A DNA stretch of 64,000 nucleotides from Gnetum montanum. Lineage: Eukaryota > Streptophyta > Gnetopsida > Gnetales > Gnetaceae. Positions 1-11,214 of the stretch are shown in pieces. Below the pieces are notes generated by a model, which was not told the origin of the DNA, made no database searches, and saw nothing but the letters and a program-made list of their open reading frames with translations. The position numbers were made by a program, and so were the translations under genes. Every line of letters begins with the position of its first letter. Position 1 is the stretch's first letter. The stretch covers positions 222,115-286,114 of the forward strand of contig MNCI01003787.1 in NCBI GenBank assembly GCA_015680685.1. The letters run 5' to 3'.

Positions 1-103
1 CACAAGGGTTGTTAACTCTCAACCTACTATTGGTTCCAACAACCACATAAAGAAAAGAACTTTCTTTAGAACCAACAGTCCAACCAAGCCCTTCCAATCA
101 CAA

Positions 104-904
104 GTGGATAATTCCTTAGACACATCAATATCAATCAAAACTTTGGAGCCCCCTTCAACCCAATCACTGCACTCAATGCATACAGTCATGTTAACACATT
201 CCGTCACCAATTGGATCAAAGTTGGCCACCTTCCCAAGAAATTATTTGATCCTAGGAGTCATTTGATATACTTACAAATCACTGGAAATGTGTTATGCAA
301 GGCTCTTTTGGATTTAGGTTCTAGTGTTAACTTGATTTCTTAAGAAATGTACAAGGCTTGGAACCTGCCTCCATTGAAAAAGAGCAACATCCATCTAGAG
401 TTGGTCAACCAATTCATCATTGTCCCATTGGAACTAGTGGAAGACATTGTTACCACTATTTGTAGGTGGTCGTACCTAGCTGACTTCCTAGTGATTCAGG
501 TAAACAATGGTAAGGGGAACTTTCCAATCATAATGGAAAGAGCATGGCTAAGCACCATCGATGCATGCCTAGGAATCTACGATCTTTCCTTAAAAATATC
601 AAAGGAAAATACATTCAAAAAGATCAAGAAGAAGAAAGTTCTGTGCATCGCATACAGTGACACAGGGTGTAATTGTGTGCAGAGGTCATGGTTTGTGCAA
701 AGTTTAACATTGCCTGCATGCAATCAGTGTGCACAAGTGATTAACATAAAAAGATGCCTATATGTAGTAGCCACACAACAGGAATACACCCAGTGGCTGA
801 TAGCTAATCAAGAAAGCAGTTCACTCATATGCATGGAACCAACTGAGGGTTTGTCTTGTGCTTACATCGATAGCATAGATGCATTAGAGCAACTCCACCG
901 CTAA
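104..904 (+). pseudogene. G1 gag end and retropepsin-like aspartic protease, broken
   Basis: This stretch would release gag-pol proteins in the virus-like particle. The active-site motif is LLDLGSSVNLIS, a DLG variant of the usual D-T/S-G triad seen in plant Athila/Tat elements. A stop (TAA, at a position where G2 and G4 have Gln) directly follows and separates it from the rest of the domain from 347 onward. That later part includes the PIIMERAWLSTIDA block, which matches PIIMGRAWLSTIDA in G2 and G4. The segment after it is Cys-containing and serves as the linker to reverse transcriptase. Homology is certain from the three copies in this window; activity is not expected. Confidence 0.8.
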
Positions 905-1216
905 CTTCCAAGTCTTAACCTTAAAAATATCAACTAGGGGAAGTTGGAAATCCCTAAGAAATTTAAGTAAGAGCCCCTCAAGCTAAAACCATTACCCACC
1001 GATATGGAATACACGTACCTTAAAAATAGAAAATCGATAATTATCAACACTAAGCTTGCTCCTCAATAGAAAGAAGAATTGCTGAAGGTAATAAATAAAT
1101 GGTCGAAAGCCTTCACTTGGTCATATCCTGAATTAACTGGAATAGATCCTAGGATATGCCAACATAGATTTTACACTGACCCCTCCATGAAGCCTCAAAG
1201 ACAACTACAGAAGTAA

Positions 1217-2460
1217 TTGAACCCTAAGCTGAAGCAAGTACTTAAGGAAGAAATCAAACAGCTTCTCAAGGATCGGTTCATATACCCCATTGCTAATAGC
1301 AAATGGGTTAGCCCCTTAGTTATTGTGCCTAAAAAGGGAGGCAAATGGAGGGTGTGCATAGATTTCAGGCTATTAAATATGGTAGCATTCAAAGATCACT
1401 TTCCATTGCCATTTGTCAACCAAGTCTTAGACACCATCGCAGGGCATCGCTATTATAGTTTTCTAGACGGATATAGTAGATATAACCAAATAAAAATAGC
1501 CCCAAAAGACCAAGCCAAGACTATGTTCACCAGTTCTTGGGGAACGTTCACATAAAAATAGATGTCGTTTGGCTTGTACAATGCCCCTGCAACATTTCAA
1601 CGACTAGTTCTAAGCATATTCCAATAGTAGATAGGGAATGACATGGAGGTATTTATGGATGACTTCTCCACTTATGGAGCAAACTTTGATCAAGCCTTGG
1701 ATAGGTTGGAGCAAGTGTTAAAAGGATGTATAAAATCCAATTTGAGGCTCAACTAGCAGAAAAGCCATTTGATGGTCCAAGAAGGCGTAGTACTAGGGCA
1801 TAAAATCTCACACATAGGGATAGAGGTAGACCTTGAGAAAATCAAAATTATCCAAGGAATTAACCGTCAACTGGAAACTATCAAAGATATTCAGTCATTC
1901 CTTGGACATCCTAGCTACTATAGGAGATTTATTGAGAACTTTTTAAATGTTTCCAAACCATTGGTGGAATTAACGAAAAAGGATGTACCTTTCAAGTGGA
2001 CCAAGGAATGTGAATTAGCTTTCCAAACTATGAAATAGAAGCTAGTAGAAATGCCCATTCTACAAGCTCCTAACTAGTCCAAACCATTCCATATCATGAT
2101 TAACACATCCAACTATGCTTTAGGAGCTGTACTTACATAGTTAGATGACCATAAGCATCCTTATTACATCCATTGTGCAAGTAGAAGTATTGTTGGTGCA
2201 CAACTTAACTACACTACCATAGAGAAAGAATTAATGGTTGTAGTGTTTGCACTAGAAAAGTTTAGATACTATGTATTGGAATATAAATTATATATACATA
2301 CAAATCATAGTGCAATCTGGTTCCTCATGAATAAGCCAATGGTAAGCCCTCGTATCATATGATGGCTTGTAATCTTACAAGAGTTTGATCTAACGATGAT
2401 CGACCACAAGGGCACCGAGAATGTAGTTATCAATCATTTATCTCAGTTGTAATGGAACAA
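1217..2460 (+). pseudogene. G1 reverse transcriptase and RNase H, broken
   Basis: Reverse transcriptase blocks are readable in order: SKWVSPLVIVPKKGGKWRVC, the CIDFRLLN block, KDHFPLPFVNQVLD, FLDGYSRYNQ, FGLYNAPATFQRL and the catalytic box VFMDDFSTYG. The connection block SFLGHPSYYRRFIENF follows. RNase H follows from about 2090 with the ALGAVL and EKELMVVVFALEKFRYY-type blocks. The frame is interrupted near 1552, 1560, 1627, 1630, 1755, 2036, 2075 and 2140. Most interruptions are TAG at positions where sister copies have Gln or Trp. This is an enzyme remnant, not a functional gene. Confidence 0.85.
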
Positions 2461-2649
2461 AAAAGAGGATGAGTATCCAATTTCTAATCATTTCCCTAAT
2501 GAATTCCTCTTTGTTGGTGTAGTGAATAATCAATCACCCACAGAGACAAATTGATATAGTAGCATTCTTATCTATCTCCTCACCCAAAAAACACAACAAA
2601 AGTTAAACCTTTTGAAAAAAAATAGTTTCTTCACTGAGCTAAGTACTTT

Positions 2650-3425
2650 ATGGAGATCAATGGATGAATTTACAAAGTGTGTCTTGATGGCTTGGTTCAA
2701 TGGTGTGTTCCTAATATAGATCAACTACGAGTTCTCCAAGACGCTCATGAGGGTCCTTATGGGGATCATTACGTTGGGAGATGAACAGCCATCAAGATCC
2801 TGCTTGTAGGATATTATTGGCCTACATTATTTTAGGACACCCATTGTTTCATCCAATCTTGTGAGCACTATCAATGTGATGGGGGAATGACTACTAGAAT
2901 GGAGGGTCCACAACAATGAATTCAATCATTAGAACCCTTCAACATTTGGGGAATTGATTTTATGGGGCCAATTACATCAATGTCCAATGGAAAAGCTTAT
3001 ATTATTGTTTCCGTGGATTACCTAAAAAAATGGACCAAAGAAACTATTGTTAAAGATTGTACATCATCTACATCTACACGACTTGTTCAACAACAAATCA
3101 TAAATAGGTTTGGTGTGTCATGTGCACTTATTTCAAAAAATGGTACACACTTCACAGGTGCAACTTTTCAAAAATTAATGCAACACTTAGGGGTTGAGCA
3201 TAAATTGACTACACCATACCACCCCCAAGTGAACGGTCAAGCAGAAGTCACCAATAGGGAGATTACAAAGATATTGACAAGAACCATTAGCAAGTTTAGG
3301 CAAGACTGGAGCACTAAAATGAACGATGCTCTTTCGGCATACCTCTCCACATGGAAACTCCCTATAGGCTACTCTCCTTATGAGTTAGTGTATAGTAAAT
3401 TACCAATGCCTCCCATTCAAACTAA
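2650..3425 (+). pseudogene. G1 integrase (zinc-binding and core domains), 3'-truncated
   Basis: Integrase would insert element cDNA into host DNA. An HHCC-like zinc-binding part precedes the core. Core blocks are IDFMGPITSMSNGKAYIIV, the NGTHFTGATF block, TPYHPQVNGQAEVTNREI and YRSTWKLPIGYSPYELV-like sequence, which supply the D and E of the D-D-E triad. The second catalytic Asp is missing: Lys stands before NGTHF. The second Cys of the zinc finger is Tyr (CEHYQ), as in G4. After 3425 the sequence jumps to a low-complexity T-rich stretch that in G2 and G4 lies several hundred bases further on, so the chromodomain/tether end is deleted. Confidence 0.82.
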
Positions 3426-3440
3426 GCTCCATACACATTT

Positions 3441-5224
3441 TTTACACATTTTTTTTTTACACATTCTTTCAACTTTTCTTATTTTTTTTACACCATCGTT
3501 CATGTTTTTATTGTTTATTTTTTTACTTGATTTACTTTTATTCATCATCTAATAAGTGCTCATGATGGTGGATTTAATTATATCATATTGGTTGCTAATG
3601 TTTGGTCTTTACCTTTGAATTATGATGCTAATATTAAGGCATGGTTCTTTTGGTAAAACAAGAAATGAGTCCACGTTGTCCACTCATCCATACAACTCTA
3701 TGGTCTCCTTTGGCTTGGAACTATATAGTCCTCTTTTTCCAAGTAAACTTGTTAATGAATTTGTGGCTAGGTATTTTTCAAACCAAGGAAAGACTCAAAA
3801 GATGAAAAGGATGTGACTTCAACGGGATTCAATGCATTGGTTTTGGCCATTCTCTTGGATGCTTTTTCTTAGGTTTTCTACCATTCTAACATTGTTCAAA
3901 TATCAGGAAGTTGTGTGAATAAAAATAAGTCTTTGCATGGTGTGGTTCTCATGCATAAACATCAAAAAAAAAAGAGAGAAAAGAGAAAAATGTGAGAATT
4001 CAAAGCACACCCCTTAGACATAATAAAGTAATATGGGCTACAAGCACTGGTTATGGCATTGGAAAGACATCTTACCTATGCCTGAAGGTTCTCTCTAACT
4101 AAGGCCCTTTCTCACTTCCTGCTTCTCCATCTCACTCTCCTTGGGATGGGGGTCACTCTTTGTGGAAGCATTCTTTTTGCCTCAAGAGAATGGATTGGCC
4201 AAGTGTATTGATGCAAGGTCACTGAATGTGGTTGGTTTGAGTCTGTATTTGGGATGAGTTCTACTCAGTTATCTTAACCATGAAATACACAAGGGGCTTT
4301 ACATAACCTTGTTCTTGGGATTCCATTCCATTCTCTCCTCTCCATCTTTCTTCCCATTTTCTATCTCATTGTCAATTTTATCATTAGTCCGTTCTAGGTT
4401 GATACATTATTTTTCTTTGGTGAATTCTTGTGGATAAGTTTTTAACTCTTTCTTCCAAATGACATTCTTAGAGCCTACAGACTCTTTGGTTTATGGGTTT
4501 GTCAGGGCATAAAGGACATGAGCCTGCTTTGGGGAGGACCCACTGGCATTTCTTTTTGGTGCAATTGTTAACTCCTTTCCTTTAAAAATTTCTTGCAATT
4601 AATAATTTCTTGTTTCATCTCCATCCATGACATACATTTTTTTGGCGTTGCTGTTGATATTTTTCATCTTTCTTGTTCCTCATGTTTTTCCATCTTATAG
4701 CTATTGGAGGTTTGCTCTTAGTTGTGGGGCCCTTAACACAAAATTTTCAATTTTTTCCATTTTACTAATTGCCTAACCACAACACCTTGGATAGTTGTCA
4801 GTGATAAATCTGCGAACTAATTTCTACCATAACCACAACTCAACTAATAAGCTTCATATCGAGGCAAGGTATCAACTACATTGTGGATTATTTATCCTTG
4901 CTCATTTTTTGACTATGTTGTGTGTGCATATGGTAATCATACAAACAATGGATTGGGCTTGGAGGAAGCACACAGGATGGACTAGAACTGGAGCATTTAT
5001 GAAAGGAGCAAGTTTGGTGGCATGGCTATGGATAAACAACGAAAGTCGCAATCTTGGCATTTGTGACAACACACTCCATCTTCTTTCTCTCTCTCTTTTT
5101 CTCTTCAAACTGCCAAATAAAGGCTTGGATGTTATTTATGTATGAGTGTTCACCACAATAGTCATGAACACTAATGTTGTAATATGCTTATTGATCCGTT
5201 CACTGGGCACGTTGAGTCTGTCAT
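3441..5224 (+). other. G1 long 3' region between pol and 3' LTR
   Basis: No known protein domain is recognisable here. The region is homologous to 39926-41270 of G2 and 57247-59150 of G4 (both reverse orientation), so it is a standard part of the element. Athila-type elements often keep an env-like gene at this place, but I see none intact. One open stretch from the ATG at 4948 to 5145 (starting MDWAWRKHTGWTRT) is alignable in frame to G4. A T-rich tract opens the region. Confidence 0.6.
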
Positions 5225-5341
5225 NNNNNNNNNNNNNNNNNNNNNNNNNNNNNNNNNNNNNNNNNNNNNNNNNNNNNNNNNNNNNNNNNNNNNNNNNNNN
5301 NNNNNNNNNNNNNNNNNNNNNNNNNNNNNNNNNNNNNNNNN
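5225..5341. other. Assembly gap (117 N)
   Basis: The N run sits at the entry of the U3 minisatellite of the G1 3' LTR, where short tandem repeats would be expected to defeat assembly. The true LTR start is hidden in it. Confidence 0.95.
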
Positions 5342-5632
5342 GTTACTCTAGCAGTTACTCTAATTATTAGAGTGGTTACTCTAGCAGTTACTCTAATTAT
5401 TAGAGTGGTTACTCTAGTAGTTACTCTAATTATGACAGTGATTACTTTAGCGATTACTCTAGCAATTATTCTAATTATTAGAGTAGTTACTCTAGCGGTT
5501 ACTCTAGTAGTTATTCTAATTATTAGAGTGGTTACTCTAGTAGTTATTTTAATTATTAGATTGGTTACTCTAGTGGTTACTTTAGCAATTATTCTAACTA
5601 TTAGAGTGGTTACTCTAATTATTAGAGTAGTT
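5342..5632 (+). repeat. U3 minisatellite of palindromic CTCTAATTATTAGAG units
   Basis: Units are built from a 12-bp block (GTTACTCTAGYA) repeated 0 to 2 times plus a 21-bp block ending in the 15-bp palindrome CTCTAATTATTAGAG. This gives unit lengths of 21, 33 and 45 bp. At least eight units are visible before the TATA position. G2's 5' LTR has only about three such units at the same place. Confidence 0.85.
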
Positions 5633-6408
5633 GCTCCCAAGCCTAGAAATACAATGCCCACGCACATAATTGGAAAAACATCTTTTAGCAGTCAAGTAGC
5701 GAAACTCTTGTAGTTTTTTTGAAAGTTAGAGTATTTTCCAAGTGCCCACAGCAAGAGGTCTCAGTGTGGACGAATCTTTATTCGAGCATTATGTACCTAA
5801 TCACACCTTGTGTACTGTAATAAAGATGAGCTCTTCGATTCATCCTTGCAGCACTTGAGATTTTTTTCTTACGCATTTCTTTTATTTTATTTTCTTATGC
5901 ATTTATTTTATTTTATTTTATGCACTTTACGTTTATGTTATTAGCGTAGCAATTCATTTTGATCAATCAATAAAATTGTTAAATTACACTCAGTACGATC
6001 ACTTTGAGCATGTGTGTAACACTTGGTAACCTAGTAATGATTAGTGTTTGTTAATCCCAATAGTGTTGCACTGGTTCAAGATGTGTATGACAAGTGAGAA
6101 TGGATGTTGGTGTTAGGATTAGTTAGAACTTAGTTAATGAGTAGTTAAGATAAATTAGTCACTTAGTTATCTTTCTCCTTCCCTACTAGCGTAGGACATA
6201 AAAACATCAAAGGTATAAAAATCATATGCCTCAAGCTTACTTAACCATACAATTGTGACATACAGGTAAGCTTGGGAAGATAGTGATCAACCAACCTGTC
6301 CTTGTTCCACAAGGGCGCATAAGCACTTAGTCCTTAGAATTTGACTAGATTTTGCATGAAACGCTTGTATTCATATGGTTGAGCATAGGGGTACCTTGTT
6401 GCTCATCA

Positions 6409-7690
6409 GTCACCCTTGGGAATAAACCCCAAGAGTTCTTCTGGTTTCTACTCTAAGCCCATCTATGATGTGGTGGAGTTGTTCCCTCTAAGAATAACCA
6501 TGGCTTGGACATCGATGTAAGAGAGAATAACATCTACCCATGGTGGCATCCAAGGATTCATGTGTTCCCTATTTCTAGCCTTGGAATTTCCTTCTCATAT
6601 TAGACACTCTAGACTATGTCTAGTATTTGTCATTAAATAGTTCTAGCATGGTTGTAAGGACCATCACCAACTTTTTGCCTCTTTAATAAGTATCTTAGGG
6701 AATAAATTCAATTTTTGCTAGTCATTCTCTATGTTTTATAAGATGTAGGCATCGTGAAAGGCTTGTAGATCGTTTTGCGAATTAGAGTTATATCCTCCCT
6801 CACATCTTGGGATATTGTTCATGTCTAAGCACTTGATCTAACTATCTTTCACATGCCTAGTTGGGATCTTGATTGCCTCTACAATGTTAAGCATGCTTCA
6901 AGTTGTTAGTAAAGGCTCATCATCATCATTATTTCATTATTGTTAATGATGTCCTCTATTACCCCTTTAATTATTGTGGACATGGTGATCAATATTATTG
7001 TCTTGCTACTCACCTCCATCATGATTGTTCCTTCTACAATTTTTTTCAAAACCAAAAGAAGAGGAAGAAGAAGATGAAAATGAAGATGATGAAAAGGGAG
7101 GAGGAGTACCACCACCACAGTATCTACCAACTTCCCTTTAATTGTCACAACCACGTTCATTAGGTTTCTTATCATATTGATGCTTGTTCAAGCCCTTGCC
7201 TTGACTACCATCTATACCTGAACCTGGTTTGATGATAGTAAAATGTAGATTCAAGTTCACACCTCCATCACCAATAACAAGGGGTGGAGAATTTTCATGT
7301 TGAGAGCCCCCAAAGAGAGGGTTCTCATTATCATCTTTGTTCAATAGGAATTAGGAATTGGTGAACCATTTTCCCTTCACAAACCCATGTTGCTTCTCCT
7401 AGTATCAATCTCTCCTATGTTGTGTTTCAATGGGATGGTAGTCCCGGTAGTCATAATCATGTATAACATACTCCTCTTGAAGATCATGTATGCCTAACTT
7501 CTTAAGAATTTGAAGCAACATCATAGGCATAGATTCATTGGAAAGCATTACAATGTTGCCTTCCATGTCACACCATTGCAGTTGTTCGTCCTAATGTAGG
7601 ATAAAGGTGAAATCATCCACATACTCATTTAGATGAGTATATACCACCTTGCACTCTTGTGGGATCAGTGGTTTAACATTGTCACAATTT
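6409..7690 (-). pseudogene. G5 gag remnant
   Basis: Nucleotide blocks match the gag of G2 between about 44.7 and 46.1 kb in order, including the segments encoding LGTYAQ-like, FNDKY-like and NIPxFEGGYN-like parts. Low-complexity acidic/basic codon runs (7050-7110) match the charged linker of the other copies. Stops and frameshifts are frequent, so no product is expected. Gag would form the particle shell. Confidence 0.65.
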
Positions 7691-7830
7691 AGAGAAGAAG
7701 AAATTTTGCAAACAAATAGAATATCAGTGTTTTTATATAATTATATTACATGTGAGAGTGATGTTAACCTTGGGGTTCACCCAATGATGTTCACTAATCC
7801 TAGATAGCACATGTTTCAAATAAAAAGAAT

Positions 7831-7847
7831 TCCTGAAAATGGTGCCA
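7831..7847 (-). other. G5 primer binding site
   Basis: On the minus strand the LTR end GCTCATCA is followed, after one T, by TGGCACCATTTTCAGGA. Plant Athila-like elements are known to use a TGGCGCC...GGGGA site complementary to tRNA-Asp; this is a diverged form. Confidence 0.6.
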
Positions 7848-7848
7848 A

Positions 7849-8709
7849 TGATGAGCAATGAAGGTACCCCTACACTAAACCATATGAATCATGAAGCATT
7901 CACGTGTGATCTGGTCAAATTCCATAGACTCTATAGTTTTCCAATGTACTAGTTTTCTAGGAAGTAAACTAGACATTGAAAATGTTCATTTTCTTCCCAA
8001 CTACACTTGTGAAGCTCAATGGTATGGTTTAAGTGTAATTGAGGCACATGATTTTTATCATTTTATATTTTATGGTTTTTGTACTTGAAATAAACAGGAT
8101 AAAGAATAAAATAATTTAATGTCTATTTTAATCTAATTGGATAATTATTTTTTAACTAGTCCTAACATAAGTATCCAATCCCACTTGCCGTACACATCCT
8201 AAACACATATAACGTTGCTGGGTTACCAAGCATTAAGTGCTACTAGGATTACCAAACATCATATGCATACTCGAAGCGGTCATACTTATGTGTTTAATTA
8301 ATCACTATTTAGCTTATCTTGCTTAATTTCTTAATTAACTTAATGATTGAGAAACATTGAATAAATAACTAAAAACACTCAATGCATGAATAAAACATTT
8401 AAGATATCTAGAATGCTACAAGATTTATCAAGAAGCTCAACTTTATTGCCGCACACATTGTTTTGCTTAGATACAACTATACACTTAATGACTTCTACTA
8501 TAGGCACTTGGGAAAATATTCTAACTTTCGAATGAAAATATTGCAAGTGCTTCGCTACAACTATGATAAGATGATGTCTAAACATGGTGGGTTGGCATGT
8601 ATTTATAGGCAAGAATAGATCCTGCATCGACAAGGCCTAGTTAATGAGGTCTCATTGACAGGGTGTAGTTGATGAGGCCTCGTTGATGTAGCTAATCTAA
8701 AACTCATCA
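7849..8709 (-). repeat. G5 5' LTR
   Basis: Termini are TGATGAG...CTCATCA on either strand. A TATA box (CCTATAAATACATG on the minus strand, about 8591-8606) follows a U3 that holds a repeated GAGGCCTCATCAAC-type motif around 8630-8690. That U3 is unlike G1/G2 (CTCTAATTATTAGAG) and unlike the 12151 LTR (GATATC). The U5 part is shared with the other LTRs. Confidence 0.75.
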
Positions 8710-8749
8710 CAACCATATGAGAATTTGTTTACAATGGTTGTGATGATAG

Positions 8750-11130
8750 CTCTCCTTGCATTGCTGGTGATGGCATTGGCAGCAGAGGATTGGAAGGTTA
8801 ACTTAATGTACCAATCACTAGTTGATGTATGTATGAGTTGGAATCCATCATGGAAGTGGTAGGTCTATAGTACTCAAGAGGATAATACTGAAAATTATGA
8901 ACTAAATAATTTCCTAGAAATATTGTACACTACACATAGTATCCATAAGGGTCTGGTTGCCTATATGGATACTGTTGCCTTGACGATGGCATTGCCCATA
9001 CTTGTGGGTGTTGCCACTACTATTGGTACTACTCCTGTAGTTGGGCATAAGCTCCACTTGAGTGTTAAGTTGGTTGGAAGGACTATTTGAAGTTACCTTA
9101 AGGATAAGGTAACTTTCTAGGCATTTTCTTTTTGACGAATCTTGGATTGAGAAAATATGTCCTAGACTCTTGCAAATAGAACAACATCCCTTAGGATGTT
9201 CATATTGACACACTTTGCATCCTTCTTTATCTTCTAAGCTTGAGTTAGTACATGATTTCACTGAAGTAGCTTTTCCTTTTTTCTTATAGTTTTCATGTTC
9301 ATAGTCTCTTTTCTTTTTCTTGTCCTTGTCCTTATTGAAGGCCTATTCAATTCTTTCTTCTACAATTTTCAAAGCTATAGCAAATTTTTTATCCATTGAG
9401 TTCCATACCATTTCTACCTTAGTTGCTATATCATTGATAAATTTTTGAATTGGTAGAGTTTTCTTTTGGATCACATCTTCCAAGGTTTCTTCCTCTTACT
9501 TGTCACATATTCATACATCTTACTTTCCGCTAGATGGAAGTCGATTATATTCCTTAGCTGATTCTCTCTTTTTTAACTCGCCTTCCTTCTTTGCAACCTA
9601 GTCTATTAACCTCTGAGTTCAATGGGCTATCATTTCTAATAGTCTTTCTTGGGCACAGATCCCAAGGATTTCTCTAGTTTTAGTCATTTGATAATGTGCC
9701 TAAGTTGTTTCTTTTGCGAGAATCCATGGCCTAGGCATCTATGCAGAAGAGAGTAGTATTTTCCCATTGTTGCATCAAGGGATTCATGTGTCCCTTTCCT
9801 CCATCCTTGGATTTGTTTTCTAAGATTGACTCTCTTGAATAGGTTTAATATTTGTCATTAAATAATTTGAACATGGTACTCCATGTTCTAATTTACTCTA
9901 ATTCCATTGATCTATACCATTTCTTATCCTCTTTGATGAGTGTCCTAGGGGACAACTTGAGTTTCTACTAATCACTTTCAGTATTTTGAAGTGTGCATGC
10001 ATCATGAAATGCTTGAAGGTGATGTTACAAATCTACATTATACCCACCTTCAAATTTAGGAATATTATTCATATTGAGTCACTTGATGTAACTATCTCTC
10101 ATGTACCTAGTTGTAATATATACTACTTCCTTAGTGTTGATCATGCTACAAGTGGCCAATAGGGGCTCTTCATGATCATTGGGTTCGTATGCTTTTTTGT
10201 AGTGATGTCCCGTTTGGTACTCATATAGCTCTCTCTCTCTCTTCTTGCCTATTCTTGTTTCTTCATAGTTCATACTCATCTTCTTCTTCATTAAGATGCA
10301 TTTAATAATGCTCAGGCTTATCATGAGCCTGATGTCTCACCCTATCATGATCTCTAAATCTTCGTTCCCTTCTATCAAATTCCACTAATGATCATGAGGA
10401 TGAAGATGAAGTAGTTTGAGAACAATGCTAACTAGCTCCCCTTCTGTGACTTTGAAATTCATTTCTTTGAAATCTTGTAAAATCTCTAGGCATTGAGTTC
10501 TTCTACCTATGCTTAAAGTCATCTACATCACTTCTTGGTGTATTTGCAAGGGTCGAATGCAATTATACCTTAATAGGTTCTTCCAAACCAATAATAGGTA
10601 TTTGTTAATGAGCTTCATGATTATGATGGAGTTTTTCTCAAAGAATGCATCGCCATCAAGTTCTTCTAGGACAACATTAGGATTGACTTTATTTTTCTTG
10701 TTATTTTCATGCTTTGTCTCCATAGCATCATATCTTCATACTTGCACCTCCATGGGTTGGTATGGCTTGGTCATGTGTTTGGTCACATGATACCCTTCTT
10801 ATGCATGGCTCAGATTCATTCCCCTCAAGGTTTCTTGAAGCATGGCTAGTGCTAAACGCTTTGTAGGAAAAACAATGTTGTCCTACAAGTCTCTTCACAT
10901 TAGCTGCTGATCTTGGTGAAAGATGAATGTAAAATCAAGATAATAAGAATTAGTGTGAGCATATGAGATCCTTGTTTACATAGGTGCACTCCAGTTTTCA
11001 TCATCATGTATTCTATCATTACTCTTTTATGGCTCTTTAGCAGTTGATACTTTCTCCTTAAGTATTGAAGCCATATTGTATGTTTAACGCTTAGTTATAT
11101 GTGTTATCAAGATTGATTAAAGGTTTAAGG
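8750..11130 (-). pseudogene. G6 gag, broken
   Basis: Successive blocks match the G3 gag: DHEEPLLAT near 10170, an IQK-like coiled segment near 9450, the charged KDKDKKKKR linker near 9320, and the Cys-His motif CKVCQYEHPKGCC near 9190. A Gln/Pro-rich tail follows toward 8900. Frameshifts and stops separate the blocks. The Cys-His motif is the nucleocapsid-like RNA-binding knuckle of this family, with CX2CX3H spacing. Confidence 0.7.
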
Positions 11131-11196
11131 ATAGACTTTGTGGTTCTTGATACAATAAAGTTTATAAGATTAATTACTTAGCACACATTGACACAT

Positions 11197-11212
11197 CCCC
11201 GAAAATGGTGCA
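11197..11212 (-). other. G6 primer binding site
   Basis: The minus-strand reading TGCACCATTTTCGGGG starts two bases after the LTR end (TTATCA). It is a one-base variant of the TGGCACC...GGGG site of this group. Confidence 0.6.
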
Positions 11213-11214
11213 AA

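Larger units (their letters stand above)
1..6408 (+). mobile_element. Ty3/Gypsy LTR retrotransposon G1 (Athila/Tat-like), 5' part outside window
   Basis: The order on the + strand is gag tail, aspartic protease, reverse transcriptase, RNase H, integrase, a long 3' untranslated region and a 3' LTR. This is the Ty3/Gypsy order. The DLG-type protease motif, the FMDDF reverse transcriptase box and the long region between pol and LTR resemble plant Athila/Tat elements. The LTR ends in GCTCATCA at 6408, and gag of another element (G5) on the opposite strand starts immediately after, so G1 appears to have inserted into G5. Many in-frame stops and a lost integrase C terminus make it inactive. The 5' LTR and most of gag lie left of the window. 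Confidence 0.88.
5225..6408 (+). repeat. G1 3' LTR (start inside gap)
   Basis: This matches the reverse complement of the G2 LTR at 46292-47152 from the U3 repeats through the end. A degenerate TATA region (TAGAAATA near 5641), a transcription/R-like segment around 5730-5850 with an AATAAAGA polyadenylation-type signal at about 5820, and a conserved U5 follow. It ends in GCTCATCA at 6408. The TATA position reads TATAAATA in G2, so this LTR promoter is mutated. Confidence 0.8.
6409..8709 (-). mobile_element. Ty3/Gypsy element G5, 5' LTR plus part of gag
   Basis: Read on the minus strand: LTR 8709-7849, primer binding site directly after it, leader, then gag that runs until it is cut at 6409 by the right end of G1. 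The rest of G5 should continue left of G1, outside the window. LTR length is 861 bp, the same as the complete G2 LTR. Confidence 0.75.

Noticed and set aside
5342-5632. Regular short repeats resembling a CRISPR array
   Set aside because: There are no unique spacers; units are tandem 12- and 21-bp blocks inside an LTR of a plant retrotransposon.
6903-7175. Two overlapping His/Lys-rich frames on opposite strands
   Set aside because: They are shadow frames of the charged low-complexity linker of the G5 gag.
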